DNA of 64,000 nucleotides from contig CANGQA010000004.1 in assembly GCA_947455995.1 (NCBI GenBank), positions 1 to 64,000 of the forward strand, given 5' to 3'. Positions 43,754 to 53,554 of the stretch are shown one piece after another. A program made the translations under genes and the position numbers. Positions within the stretch are counted from its first letter, which is position 1. Each line of letters opens with the position of its first letter. The notes under the pieces are model-generated. The model did not search any database. It worked only from the letters and a program-made list of their open reading frames with translations, and was not told where the DNA came from. Source of the stretch: Hyphomicrobiales bacterium (GTDB lineage: Bacteria; Pseudomonadota; Alphaproteobacteria; Rhizobiales; Beijerinckiaceae).

Positions 43754-44167
43754 CTAGGCCGGTTTAAACTTGACCAGAGTGACGTCGTCCGTGACGGCTT
43801 CAAAGACGGCCTTTACCCGTGTACCGATTTTGGGCGGCACACGCATGTCTACCATATTGGCAAACAGTTTTGGTCCTTCATCAAGCTCGATCACGACAAC
43901 CACATAGGGCATGTCGGTGGCAAAGCCTGGAAAATAGGTTTTATGGAACCGTGTCCATGACCAGACGGTGCCATTTCCGGATGCGCAGATCCAGTGGCGT
44001 CTGTCGCTGCCGCAATGGGGACAGGTTGAAAATGTCTGGTAACGGATATGATTGCAATCGTCACATGCGAGCAGACGCAATTCATGTTCTCTGGTCCCTT
44101 CCCAATAGGTTCGGTTGTGCCGGTCGATCACGGGCAGGGGTTTGGCGTGGCCAGTAGATGGGATCAT
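43754..44167 (-). CDS. Zn-ribbon/OB-fold (DUF35) partner of thiolase-fold protein, copy 1
   Basis: A 137-residue protein with an N-terminal zinc ribbon (C35, C38, C49, C52 in CDDCNHIRYQTFSTCPHC) and a C-terminal OB-fold. Such DUF35 proteins form complexes with thiolase-superfamily proteins and can deliver or bind the acyl-CoA; in steroid side-chain breakdown the DUF35 domain of ChsH2 pairs with the Ltp2 aldolase. The start (MIPSTG) overlaps the stop of the thiolase-fold gene by ATGA, strong evidence that the two products form a complex. It is homologous to the OB-fold gene at 47796. Confidence 0.9.
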   Translation of the reverse strand: MIPSTGHAKPLPVIDRHNRTYWEGTREHELRLLACDDCNHIRYQTFSTCPHCGSDRRHWICASGNGTVWSWTRFHKTYFPGFATDMPYVVVVIELDEGPKLFANMVDMRVPPKIGTRVKAVFEAVTDDVTLVKFKPA

Positions 44168-45309
44168 CGCGGTAAAACTCCATAGATGATCGAGGTGCAT
44201 ATGGGAGCGGCAGCCATATATTGGATTAATTCGGCATTCTCGACTTGTCGGTCGCCGCATTCCCCCCTGATCTGGCGCACAGCTTCGACATTCAAAGCCC
44301 AGCCTTGCATATAGCTTTCAGAGAGATGGCCTCCGCTTGTATTGGCAGGAAAACGCCCTCCTAGCCGCAAATGTCCTTCTTTCACCCAAGGTCCGCTTTC
44401 GCCGATCGGGCAAAACCCGTAGCCCTCCAGAGAAAATAAAACAGTCGGGGTGAAGTTGTCGTAGATCATCAGGGCATTGAGTTCGTCACGCGAGCAATCG
44501 GCCTGTTTATAGATCCGCTTGCTGATGGATTGCATCGGCTTTCGCCAGAAGTCATCTGGTGGCATTGAGCTGTCTGCCAAGGCGGTGGCCTGTTCGACGC
44601 CACGGATGTAGACGGGCTTTTTCCGGCAGTCTTTCGCACGGTCTTGCGACGTGATGATCAGTGCAACACCGCCATCATTGATCAGGCAGTAATCGAACAG
44701 ATGCAGCGGTTCGCAAATGAAGCGTGAATTCTGGTGGGTTTCGATGCTGATGGGATCGCGCATCACTGCTTGCGGATTGAGACTGGCATGCTGACGGAAG
44801 GTGACGGCAATTTCTGCGAGTTGTGCGCTGGTGGTGCCATAGAGGGCAGAATGGCGTTCAAACAACATGGCGTGTAATGCGCCGGGTGATGTCATGCCGT
44901 AGGGGAACCATTGGCCAGCGCCACCAGAGCCGTATTGGTCGCCTTCACCGCCATAACGGTCGTGGCTGCTGCGCCCATTATTGCCATAAACAATCGCCAC
45001 CACGCTGGCCATTCCGGTGGCTATTGCCATGGCGGCCTGTTGGATGGCAATGCCTGCCATGCGTCCTTGTCCCGGTAATTGCGCGGTAAAGCGCGGGTTG
45101 ATTCCGAGCATTTCGCCGAACCGCTGATAGTCGCCAATCCGGCTGACGATCAGGCCGTCCAAATCCCCCAGTGCCAGCCCTGAATCCGACAGGGCTTCCT
45201 TGAGTGCCCAGGCGCCAAGATCATATTGATCATATTCCGGCAATCGGCCGTAAGGTGTCGTGCCGACACCTACAATGGCTGGCCTTCCTGCCAGGCTGGT
45301 TATGCTCAT
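44164..45309 (-). CDS. Thiolase-fold protein (SCP2/Ltp2-like) lacking nucleophile Cys, copy 1
   Basis: A 381-residue thiolase-superfamily protein of the SCP2/lipid-transfer branch. At the usual nucleophilic Cys position the sequence reads QGRMAG (81-86) with no cysteine, and the GHP histidine is replaced by Y333 in SESYMQG after NTSGG. The C-terminal CxG cysteine of true thiolases is also absent (the end reads CTSIIYG). In Ltp2, a retro-aldolase paired with a DUF35 protein, tyrosines rather than Cys/His act in catalysis, so an aldolase or other C-C lyase role is plausible (inference). The ATG at 45309 follows GGAGGAT. It is translationally coupled to its OB-fold partner. Confidence 0.87.
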   Translation of the reverse strand: MSITSLAGRPAIVGVGTTPYGRLPEYDQYDLGAWALKEALSDSGLALGDLDGLIVSRIGDYQRFGEMLGINPRFTAQLPGQGRMAGIAIQQAAMAIATGMASVVAIVYGNNGRSSHDRYGGEGDQYGSGGAGQWFPYGMTSPGALHAMLFERHSALYGTTSAQLAEIAVTFRQHASLNPQAVMRDPISIETHQNSRFICEPLHLFDYCLINDGGVALIITSQDRAKDCRKKPVYIRGVEQATALADSSMPPDDFWRKPMQSISKRIYKQADCSRDELNALMIYDNFTPTVLFSLEGYGFCPIGESGPWVKEGHLRLGGRFPANTSGGHLSESYMQGWALNVEAVRQIRGECGDRQVENAELIQYMAAAPICTSIIYGVLPR

Positions 45310-45568
45310 GCAGATCCTCCTCATCAGTTCCAGCTGGACCAGCCTCGTTGTTCGGCTTGATGCTGGGCTTGATGGTGCCTTGTCAGTCTAGCGACGAAGT
45401 CTGGCCGGGAAGGCTCTAAATTTATGGATAACAGCTATGCAGTTGCAAAGCATAAAACAAATCTTGCGTATCGGCGCAATTAGCGGATCATAACGTGATG
45501 GATTGAGGCTGATACGCTCGGCAAGAGTGAACAATCCTGACTGGCATGAACGGACAGGGAGAGCTGGC

Positions 45569-46615
45569 ATGATGAAAGCATTGGTGGTTCGCGAGCCGGG
45601 GCGTGTCGATGTTTTGCGCTGCGAGGATGTTTCAAAGCCAAAGGCTGCTCCTCGCGAGATTGTCATCAAGGTCCATGCCTGCGGTGTGTGTTTCCATGAT
45701 ATTGTGACACGCAACGGCACCCTGAAGGCCGGTGTGAAAATGCCGTTGATATTGGGACATGAAATTTCCGGCACAGTCGAGGAGGTTGGGTCCGAGGTCC
45801 GCCATTTCAAGGTCGGTGATCGTGTCGCAACAGCTCAGAGGTTCCATGTGTGCGGGGAATGCCGGTTCTGCCGGACAGGATCGGAAACCTTGTGTCCGGA
45901 CCGTAAATTTTTAGGGGATTGGGGCCTGACAGGCGGGTATGGAGAATTTGTCGCTGTCGAAGCCGACAATGTGGCCTTGGTCCCCGACGAGGTGGATCTT
46001 TCTCAGGCTTCGATTGTGTCCTGTACAATAGGGACTATTCTCAACGCGATCCGCGAGGTTGGGCATCTGGCGCCGGGTGAGACCGCATTGGTAACGGGTG
46101 CAGGGGGCGGTTTGGGTGTCCATGCGGTTCAATTGTGCAAATTGGCTGGCGCGCGGGTTATCGCTCAGACAACCTCTCCAGCCAAAGCGGCGTTATTACG
46201 CGAACTCGGGGCCGATGAGGTGGTCGTCCATGCGCGAGGTGAGGATTTTTCCGATGAGGTCAAACGCCTGACCGGTGGTCGAGGTGTCGATGTCGCGGTC
46301 GACAATGTCGGCACCCCGATCTTTCAGCCAACCCGCAAAAGCATCGGGGTGGGCGGTCGCTGGTTGTTGATTGGGCAATTAACCGGTGATTTTGTGCCTT
46401 TTAATCCTGCACAATTGTTCTTGAAAAACATATCGATGCTGAGTGCCACCAGTACAACCCGCAAGCAGCTGCAAGATTGTCTGGAATTGGTCCGCCGCGG
46501 CAGTGTCAAACCGATTATCGAACGTGAATTGCCGCTGGATCAGGCGGCACAAGCCCATGAGCTTGTTGAACGCGGAGCGGTAACAGGACGCCTCGTTTTG
46601 CGGCCAAATCTATGA
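45569..46615 (+). CDS. Zinc-dependent alcohol dehydrogenase family protein
   Basis: A 348-residue medium-chain dehydrogenase. Catalytic-zinc ligands are C41 and the H64-E65 pair (GHEISG), structural-zinc ligands C95, C98, C101 and C109 (CGECRFCRTGSETLC, all present). The nucleotide-binding region is TGAGGGLGVHAVQLCKLAGARVIAQT. The start at 45569 follows GGGAGAG; a longer frame adds 22 residues. It likely oxidises an alcohol or reduces an enone or aldehyde. It overlaps the start of the second thiolase-fold gene (ATGA), so it belongs to the plus-strand operon and faces the first thiolase-fold gene across a 259-bp divergent gap. Confidence 0.9.
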   Translation: MMKALVVREPGRVDVLRCEDVSKPKAAPREIVIKVHACGVCFHDIVTRNGTLKAGVKMPLILGHEISGTVEEVGSEVRHFKVGDRVATAQRFHVCGECRFCRTGSETLCPDRKFLGDWGLTGGYGEFVAVEADNVALVPDEVDLSQASIVSCTIGTILNAIREVGHLAPGETALVTGAGGGLGVHAVQLCKLAGARVIAQTTSPAKAALLRELGADEVVVHARGEDFSDEVKRLTGGRGVDVAVDNVGTPIFQPTRKSIGVGGRWLLIGQLTGDFVPFNPAQLFLKNISMLSATSTTRKQLQDCLELVRRGSVKPIIERELPLDQAAQAHELVERGAVTGRLVLRPNL

Positions 46616-47799
46616 GAACGCGCGTGCTTCCAAAAGCCGCGATTGTCGGGATAGGCTGTAGTCCGTTTGGCCGCTCATTGCCCCAAAGCCAATTGGCGTT
46701 AGGGGCAATGGCCTTCAAGGCTGCGCTTGCCGATGCCGGTTTGCAACGCAATGATGTCGACGGACTCTCGCTGCATTTGGGCTGGCCGTTGGGTTCGGAC
46801 TATGACCGGTATGCCGAGGCCTTCGGTTTGGATATTCGCTATGTCAACCAGACATGGTTGCATGGCCGGTTTACTGCGCAGACATTACAAAGCGCCGCTT
46901 TTGCCGTGGCTTCGGGCATGGCCGATGTTGTGGCCTGTATCACGGCAGTCAGCTTCACGCGCGAGCGCGGTTTTCTCGGGGGGCCCAATGATGTCGAGGG
47001 CAATCGTGAAGAAGGCGGCAGCCATGGGGAAAGCCCGCCTTATGGTTTGACAGCCCCTGCAGGCGGCGCCGCACTGGCGATGCAGCGCTATATGCATCTC
47101 TATGGCACGACGGCTGAAAAGCTGGCGGCGGTCTCGATGACCATGCGGCACCATGCCAGCTTGAATCCGCAGGCCATTTTACAAAAGCCGCTTGCGCTCG
47201 AGGAATATCTTGGGGCGCGTATGGTTGTCGATCCGTTGCGGCTTTATGATTGCTCCTTGATCAATGATGGTGCCGTGGTTGTGCTGGTGACAACCGACGA
47301 GCGCGCTCGCGATCTCGGACAAAAACCTGTCTATATTTCCGGAATGCAGGGTATCAGGGCCGGGCGGGAGGAGTTTATTTTCGCGCCTCGCGGCATGGGC
47401 ATCAACCAGCAATCGGGTGTTCGCGTGCCAGCCCGCTCCGAAGATCTCGAGATTTTTGCCAGTGCAGGTTTGGATCGAAGCGATATTCAGGGCTTTTATA
47501 CCTATGATGCCTTCTCGCCCCTGGTTTTGTTTGCGCTGGAGCGCTTCGGCTATTGCGGTGTGGGCGAGGCGGCAGATTTCGTGCAAGACGGCCGCATCGG
47601 ATTGGGTGGCGCGCTTCCGATCAATACATCGGGAGGACTTCTGGCCGAGGCGCATGTCGCCGGCTGGAATTCGATTGCAGAAATGGTGCGCCAATTGCGT
47701 GGTACCGCTCAACAGCGGCAGATCAGCAGTGCCAAAGCCCTGCATTGGGGGACAAGCTGGGGTGACGGTGTGATCCTGACCAATGAGCGCAGGGCATGA
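46612..47799 (+). CDS. Thiolase-fold protein (SCP2/Ltp2-like) lacking nucleophile Cys, copy 2
   Basis: A 395-residue paralogue of the 44164 protein with the same layout. The nucleophile position reads LHGRFTAQT (84-92) without cysteine, but here a histidine remains at the GHP site, H348 in LAEAHVAG after NTSGG. The C-terminal CxG cysteine is missing (GTSWGDG). So the two copies differ at one key position and may act on different substrates or have diverged in activity. The start overlaps the alcohol dehydrogenase stop and the end overlaps the OB-fold gene, giving a coupled trio. Confidence 0.87.
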   Translation: MRTRVLPKAAIVGIGCSPFGRSLPQSQLALGAMAFKAALADAGLQRNDVDGLSLHLGWPLGSDYDRYAEAFGLDIRYVNQTWLHGRFTAQTLQSAAFAVASGMADVVACITAVSFTRERGFLGGPNDVEGNREEGGSHGESPPYGLTAPAGGAALAMQRYMHLYGTTAEKLAAVSMTMRHHASLNPQAILQKPLALEEYLGARMVVDPLRLYDCSLINDGAVVVLVTTDERARDLGQKPVYISGMQGIRAGREEFIFAPRGMGINQQSGVRVPARSEDLEIFASAGLDRSDIQGFYTYDAFSPLVLFALERFGYCGVGEAADFVQDGRIGLGGALPINTSGGLLAEAHVAGWNSIAEMVRQLRGTAQQRQISSAKALHWGTSWGDGVILTNERRA

Positions 47800-48221
47800 A
47801 GGAACGAAAAAGCATGAATGAGATGCTGGATAAACCGTTGCCCCGGATCTCGCCGGACACTAAGCCTTTTTGGGATGGCTGTGCACAGCATAGATTGTTG
47901 CTGCCGACCTGTGTTGATTGTGACAAACCCCATTTACCCCCCGGTCCTGTTTGTCCTTTTTGCTTCGGGGACCAGTTGGAATGGCGTCCGTCAAAAGGAT
48001 TGGGCCAGATATCCACCTTTACAGTGGTGCACAAAGCCTGGTTTCCATCGTTTGCCGGAGAAATTCCCTATAACGTTGTTCAAGTCGAGTTGGACGAGGG
48101 ACCGCGCTTGTCCAGCGCCCTTGTCAATATGTCGGCCGGCGACCTTTCGATAGGGGACAGAGTATCGGTTGTATTTGTCGAACTTGGCCCGATGACACTG
48201 CCCTATTTTGAAAAATCTTGA
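47796..48221 (+). CDS. Zn-ribbon/OB-fold (DUF35) partner of thiolase-fold protein, copy 2
   Basis: A 141-residue zinc-ribbon plus OB-fold protein; the ribbon cysteines are C39, C42, C53 and C56 (CVDCDKPHLPPGPVCPFC). The OB-fold follows with LGQISTFTVVHKAWFPSF and PYNVVQVELDEGPRLSSALV. The first ATG overlaps the upstream stop (ATGA); another in-frame ATG lies 18 bp later. It is a paralogue of the 43754 protein and the presumed partner of the thiolase-fold protein just upstream. It ends the plus-strand trio; the next 434 bp hold no gene. Confidence 0.9.
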   Translation: MKERKSMNEMLDKPLPRISPDTKPFWDGCAQHRLLLPTCVDCDKPHLPPGPVCPFCFGDQLEWRPSKGLGQISTFTVVHKAWFPSFAGEIPYNVVQVELDEGPRLSSALVNMSAGDLSIGDRVSVVFVELGPMTLPYFEKS

Positions 48222-48655
48222 TCGCTCCTATGCGATCTGGACGGTAATAAGGTTTAGAAAAGCGATTGTCAGTCTTGGAATATGTCATAAAAATAATGCA
48301 AAAAATATTATTTTGGATGATATTTGAGCTTGACGGCGGTTCTAATCTGTCGACACTTATCCATAACACCAGTGAGTGTGAGGGGTAGATAAACTGCCCT
48401 CGGGTTACAAAGGGAGGTCGCTGAAAACAGAGACGGACACTGTCTGGAATCTGTTCTCAACCGAAACGAGTTTCGGCTTCCCCCCAGAATAAAAGGATGA
48501 AAGGGCTCGCCCATTTATCCGTTGCGCAAGGGCTTCACGGTTACACATCCGCAGGAGCATCGCGCATTTCGGTCATGACCAAATGGCACATCAAGAATGC
48601 CATGGTTTTCTGCTTGATCCGCTAGTTGAGACAAAGGCGTAAAGGGGAAGCGAAC
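48222..48655. promoter_or_regulatory. Long structured leader/intergenic region before the second Liv operon
   Basis: A 434-bp gap without a convincing gene. It is AT-rich at the start (48290-48320) and holds several small dyads: CCGAAAC-GA-GTTTCGG (48461-48476), the palindrome GGTCATGACC (48571-48580) and ATGGCA-N9-TGCCAT (48583-48603). A leader RNA with regulatory structure, or several operators, is possible. No known riboswitch core was recognised, and no firm promoter could be fixed. Confidence 0.45.
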
Positions 48656-49618
48656 TTGGGTGAATTGGCTATCATCACTGAAAACATCTTGCAGGCTTTG
48701 GCAGCAGGTCTGTTGATTGGCTGTATTTATGGTTTGATGTGCGCAGGATTGGGCGTCATTTTTGGCGTGATGCGGGTCATCAATTTCGCCCAAGGCGATT
48801 TCATGATGCTTGGTATGTATAGTGCCTATTATCTGGCAACCAGTTTTGGACTATTGGCTGTCCTGGGCCCCTTTTTCGGGCCGGTCGCTGCAGCCATCAT
48901 AACGGGCCCGATCCTGTTTATCATAGGCATTTTTGTTCACCGCTACCTTGTGACACGTGTCACAGGTGTACAGGTGGCAGGCCTTGAAGGCGAAGGGCAT
49001 TTTGCACAGTTGATCCTGACGCTGGGTGTTGCGCTGGTCATTTCCAACGGGGCTTTGATTTTCTTCGGCTCGGAACCGCATTCGATCCGTACACCCCTGT
49101 CGCGCACCGCTTGGGAAGTCGGTCCGATCTTTGGCGATGCCGTGTCGATTTTTATCAACAAAGCCCGTTTAGTCGGAGCCGCTGTGTCTGTGCTGGTGGC
49201 TTTTGGCCTCTATATTTTTGTGACTAAATTCCGCTTTGGCAAAGCCTTGCGTGCAGCAGCAGACAATCCCCAATCGGCAACCTATGTCGGGGTCGATGTC
49301 GATCAAGCGCACCGCATTGCTTTCGGATTGGGTATTGCCATCACAGGCGTGGCAGGGGGGTTGGTTGCCAGCTATTATCCCTTCCAACCCTATGTTGGCA
49401 TTGAATTCGTGATCGTCATGTATGCCGGTGTTGTGCTGGGTGGGATGGGCTCGATCATCGGGGCATTCTGGGGCGGGTTGATTATCGGTCTTGTGCAGCA
49501 GATGTCGACACTCATCTTGCCGACGCAGTTACAGAATACTGCGATTTTTATTGTCTTCTTACTGGTGATCTTCCTGAAGCCACAAGGTCTTTTCGGCCGT
49601 AATGCGGAGAGGACCTGA
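48656..49618 (+). CDS. Branched-chain-type ABC transporter permease, LivH-like, second system
   Basis: Inner-membrane permease of about 320 residues and about eight helices. I start it at TTG 48656, which has AAAGGGGAAG before it, giving GELAIITENILQALAAGLLIG; an in-frame TTG 30 bp upstream adds basic residues. The LivH hallmark GVIFGVMRVINFAQGDFMMLGMY and the C-terminal GVVLGGMGSIIGAFWGG are clear. It heads the operon LivH, LivM-LivG fusion, LivF, binding protein. The transporter is likely the importer for the second island (inference). Confidence 0.9.
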   Translation: MGELAIITENILQALAAGLLIGCIYGLMCAGLGVIFGVMRVINFAQGDFMMLGMYSAYYLATSFGLLAVLGPFFGPVAAAIITGPILFIIGIFVHRYLVTRVTGVQVAGLEGEGHFAQLILTLGVALVISNGALIFFGSEPHSIRTPLSRTAWEVGPIFGDAVSIFINKARLVGAAVSVLVAFGLYIFVTKFRFGKALRAAADNPQSATYVGVDVDQAHRIAFGLGIAITGVAGGLVASYYPFQPYVGIEFVIVMYAGVVLGGMGSIIGAFWGGLIIGLVQQMSTLILPTQLQNTAIFIVFLLVIFLKPQGLFGRNAERT

Positions 49619-49620
49619 GC

Positions 49621-51379
49621 ATGTTCGGACGTTACTCATTCATCCGTGAAACATTGCCTATTGTCGGTTTTGCAGCGGTTTATCTTTTGTTTTCCTACTG
49701 GTTCGAGAGCTCCTATTACAAACTGATCCTGACGCTGGTGCCGATCTGGGCAACGATGGGTTTGGCATGGAACCTGTTGAGCGGCTATTCGGGTCTGGTG
49801 TCATTCGGTCATGCGTCTTTCTTCGGGTTGGGCGCCTATACAACGACACTGTTGCTTGTAAAATTCGGGATTACACCATGGATCGGTATTCCGATAAGCA
49901 TGGTTGTGGGCGGTCTATCGGGTGCCTTGATCGGCTGGCCGACCTTCCGGTTGCGTGGGCATTACTTCGCGCTGGCCATGCTCGCTTATCCGCTGGCGCT
50001 TCTCTATGTGTTCGAATGGCTCGGCTATCAGGAAGTGGCCATTCCGTACAAGCGTGAAAACGGTTTGGCCTACATGCAATTTGGCGATCAGTTCGGCTAT
50101 GTCGTGACCGCAACCTTGATGATGGTTGCGGCCATGGTGTTGTCGCGCTGGGTCGAGTTGAGCCGGTTCGGTTTGGCTCTGCTGGCGATTAAACAGAACG
50201 AGGCAGCTGCTGATGCGGTGGGCATTGATATTCTGCGCGCCAAGCTGAAAGCGATCATCCTGTCGGGGGCCATTGCGGGAGCCATAGGCGGCCTCTATGC
50301 CATTGTTCTGTTGGTTGTCACCCCGCCGTCGGTGTTCGGCATGCTGACTTCGGCACAGGCCCTGATTGTAACCCTGTTCGGTGGCGTTGGGACATTTTGG
50401 GGACCTGTCATCGGCAGTGTCATTCTGATACCGTTGAGCGAGGTATTACATGCCGAGCTCGGCCATATCCTGCCCGGCATTCAGGGTGTGGTTTTCGGCT
50501 TTGCTATTATCGGCGTGATTATTGCTGCACCTGAAGGACTTTTCTGGGGTATCCGTGATCGCTTCATGCCAGTTCCATCGCGGCGTGGGCGCGATACAGG
50601 AACCAGCAAGGTCCCGGAGGCAGCAAGTATGCACCGCACCAAACCGGCAGCAGATGCGCCGGTCATTTTGCGGGTTTGCAATGTTTCCAAAAATTATGGC
50701 GGATTGAAAGCGGTCCAGAATGTCAATTTTGATGTTCCCAAGGGCGCTATTTTTGGCATCATCGGCCCCAATGGCGCGGGCAAAACCACATTGTTCAATT
50801 TGCTCAACGGATTTACCCCGCTCAGTACAGGCCAAATCTTTCTGGATGGGCAAGATATTACAGGTTTGAGGCCCAATGAGGTCTGTCGGCTCGGGGTGGG
50901 CCGGACGTTCCAGATTGTCCGTCCGTTCATGCGGATGAGCGTGCTCGACAATGTCATTGTCGGAGCGATTTCGGCCAACGAAAATGATGATATGGCGCGC
51001 CAGCAAGCCTTGGAGGCCATCGAGATTGTCGGTCTTGCTGACTCGGTAGACCGCTTGGCCAATTCCCTGACCAACAAAGAATTGCGGCTGATGGAACTTG
51101 CGCGGGCGCTGGCTGGAAAGCCAAAGCTGATGCTGCTCGACGAAACTCTGGCAGGGCTGGGCAGCGGCGAGGTTGAGGATTTGCTGCATGTGATCCGCTT
51201 TATCGCGGCGCGCGGTGTGACGATTGTTATTATCGAGCACACAATGCAGGCCATGGTTCGTCTCGCTGATACGTTCCTGGTTCTCGATCACGGTGCGGTG
51301 ATCGGACTGGGCGAGCCAGCAGACGTGACAAAAGATCCCAAAGTGATTGAGGCATATCTCGGAAAGAAGTGGGCCAACC

Positions 51380-51387
<8 letters not shown>
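49621..51387 (+). CDS. Fused LivM-LivG: ABC permease-ATPase
   Basis: A 588-residue fusion. Residues about 1-320 are the LivM-type permease (LAWNLLSGYSGLVSFGHASFFG hallmark near 40, about ten helices). Residues about 321-345 form a charged linker (RRGRDTGTSK, KPAADA). From about 346 a LivG-type ATPase follows: Walker A GPNGAGKTT, signature region LTNKELRLMELARAL, Walker B MLLDETLAGL (DET in place of the usual DEP), H-loop IIEHTMQ. Fusion fixes permease-to-ATPase stoichiometry. It is seen in other alphaproteobacterial Liv-type systems. It follows livH by 2 bp and overlaps the livF-like gene by 8 bp. Confidence 0.92.
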
Positions 51388-52087
<700 letters not shown>

Positions 52088-52206
52088 ACAGTTTCGGTGT
52101 CGGCTCGCGCCGGCATACAAAGCACGCACTCACGAAGTATCGAAAAGCTCGGGTGATGATCATTGTGACAGTCTACTGAGCCATAAAACTCAAGGGAGAG
52201 AACACC

Positions 52207-53427
52207 ATGTCAATGATACGCAGAACACTGTTGATGTCGCTTGGCGCCGCAAGCTTGATGGTCGGGACTGCTATAGCCCAAACCAACGAGATCAAGGTTG
52301 GTGTCATCGCGCCATTTTCTGGCCCGTGGGCCAGACAGGGCGAATTGATGTTGAAGGGTGCCGAGCTGGCTATTGACCATATCAATGCATCCGGCGGTAT
52401 CAAATCCATGGGCGGTGCCAAGCTCAAACTGCTGACATTCGATACCAGTGACAGCGCGGAAAAAGCCAAAAATGCAGCACAGCGCATGGTCTCGCAAGAG
52501 CCTGATCTTGTTGCTGCCACCGGTGCATGGCTTAGCTCTTTCACACTGGCTGTTACCGAAGTAACAGAGCGCGCCGAACTGCCCATGACGACGCTGTCTT
52601 ATGCCGACCAGATCAATACCCGCGGTTTCAAATATATTTTCCAGACCTCCCTGCATGCCGATGCACAGGCCAAGGCTGTGTTGCCAGCGGTTCTTGCTGT
52701 CGGTGAACGTGTCGGGGCAAAAGTAAAAACCGCCGCTATTTTGGTGGACAACACTGCTGCTGCTTCCGGCTTTGCCAAGCCAATGCGTGAGGGCGCGCTG
52801 GAAAAAGCCGGAATTAAACTGGTCGTTGATGAAACATTCACACCGCCGCTTGCCGATGCCACGCCACTCATTCAGAAAGTGCGTTCCACCAAGCCCGACC
52901 TGCTGTTTCTTCTGCCCACGGCAGTCTCTGATGACAAGCTGATGATCGAAAAACTCTCGGAATTCGGCATGGGCCAAGGCAAGCTGCCGATCGTCGCTAA
53001 CGGGGCGCATTTTGGTACACCAGAAGTGCTCAGATCGGTTGGTCCCGAATTGATGGAAGGCGTGATGGTCTCGGTTGGCAACTGGGTTGTCAAAGGCCAG
53101 GAAGATATTCTGGCACAATTCAAAAAGAAGACCGGCGAGCCCTGGATGACCCAAGACAGCCTGTCGAGCTATGGCGATATGTGGATCTTCAAGGAAGCAT
53201 TGGAAATCGCCAAAAAGGCCGATCGTAAAGCTGTTGCCGATGCCATCCGCTCAATGGACACGACCGAAGGCCCCGCAAAATTCTTCCCCGGCGGTCGGAT
53301 CAAATGGGATGAAACAGGTCGCCGCGTCGGTGCGAATGTGGTGATCGTCCAATGGCAAAAGGGCGTTCCCGTGCCGGTTTATCCGCCTGAAACAGCAACT
53401 CATGCACCGATCTGGCCCAAGAACTGA
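52207..53427 (+). CDS. Liv-type ABC transporter substrate-binding protein
   Basis: Periplasmic binding protein, 406 residues, of the LivJ/LivK (Peripla_BP_6) class. The signal peptide is MSMIRRTLLMSLGAASL with a cleavage site after TAIA-Q near residue 25. The mature part begins IKVGVIAPFSGPWARQGELMLKGAELAIDHINASGG, and the hinge region FKYIFQTSLHADAQAK follows the family pattern. The start follows GGGAGAG. It supplies specificity to the second transporter and is followed by a strong hairpin. Confidence 0.92.
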   Translation: MSMIRRTLLMSLGAASLMVGTAIAQTNEIKVGVIAPFSGPWARQGELMLKGAELAIDHINASGGIKSMGGAKLKLLTFDTSDSAEKAKNAAQRMVSQEPDLVAATGAWLSSFTLAVTEVTERAELPMTTLSYADQINTRGFKYIFQTSLHADAQAKAVLPAVLAVGERVGAKVKTAAILVDNTAAASGFAKPMREGALEKAGIKLVVDETFTPPLADATPLIQKVRSTKPDLLFLLPTAVSDDKLMIEKLSEFGMGQGKLPIVANGAHFGTPEVLRSVGPELMEGVMVSVGNWVVKGQEDILAQFKKKTGEPWMTQDSLSSYGDMWIFKEALEIAKKADRKAVADAIRSMDTTEGPAKFFPGGRIKWDETGRRVGANVVIVQWQKGVPVPVYPPETATHAPIWPKN

Positions 53428-53439
53428 CATCTCCTCACT

Positions 53440-53474
53440 GTCATATCGGGGCGTTGAGGCGGCCCCGATATGAC
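53440..53474 (+). promoter_or_regulatory. Perfect 13-bp hairpin after the Liv-type binding-protein gene
   Basis: GTCATATCGGGGC (53440-53452) and GCCCCGATATGAC (53462-53474) form a perfect stem with 9-base loop. A T6 run lies only about 18 bases later, so it is less a classic terminator than a stabiliser or partial terminator. It would separate expression of the binding protein from the genes downstream. Confidence 0.65.
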
Positions 53475-53554
53475 TGAATAACGCAAAACAGTTTTTTAAA
53501 CCTGCGATGCTGCCCATCTGCAGCACTGATTGATATTGAAATGGAGTGATAACG

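Noticed and set aside
20053-48221. Steroid catabolic cluster (HsaA-like oxygenase, Ltp2/DUF35 pairs)
   Set aside because: No KshA, KstD, HsaC, HsaD or Mce-type genes are present; the similarity is at family level only.
48308-48514. Small minus-strand gene in the gap before the second Liv operon
   Set aside because: It shows no recognisable protein features or convincing Shine-Dalgarno, and it overlaps the dyad-rich leader.
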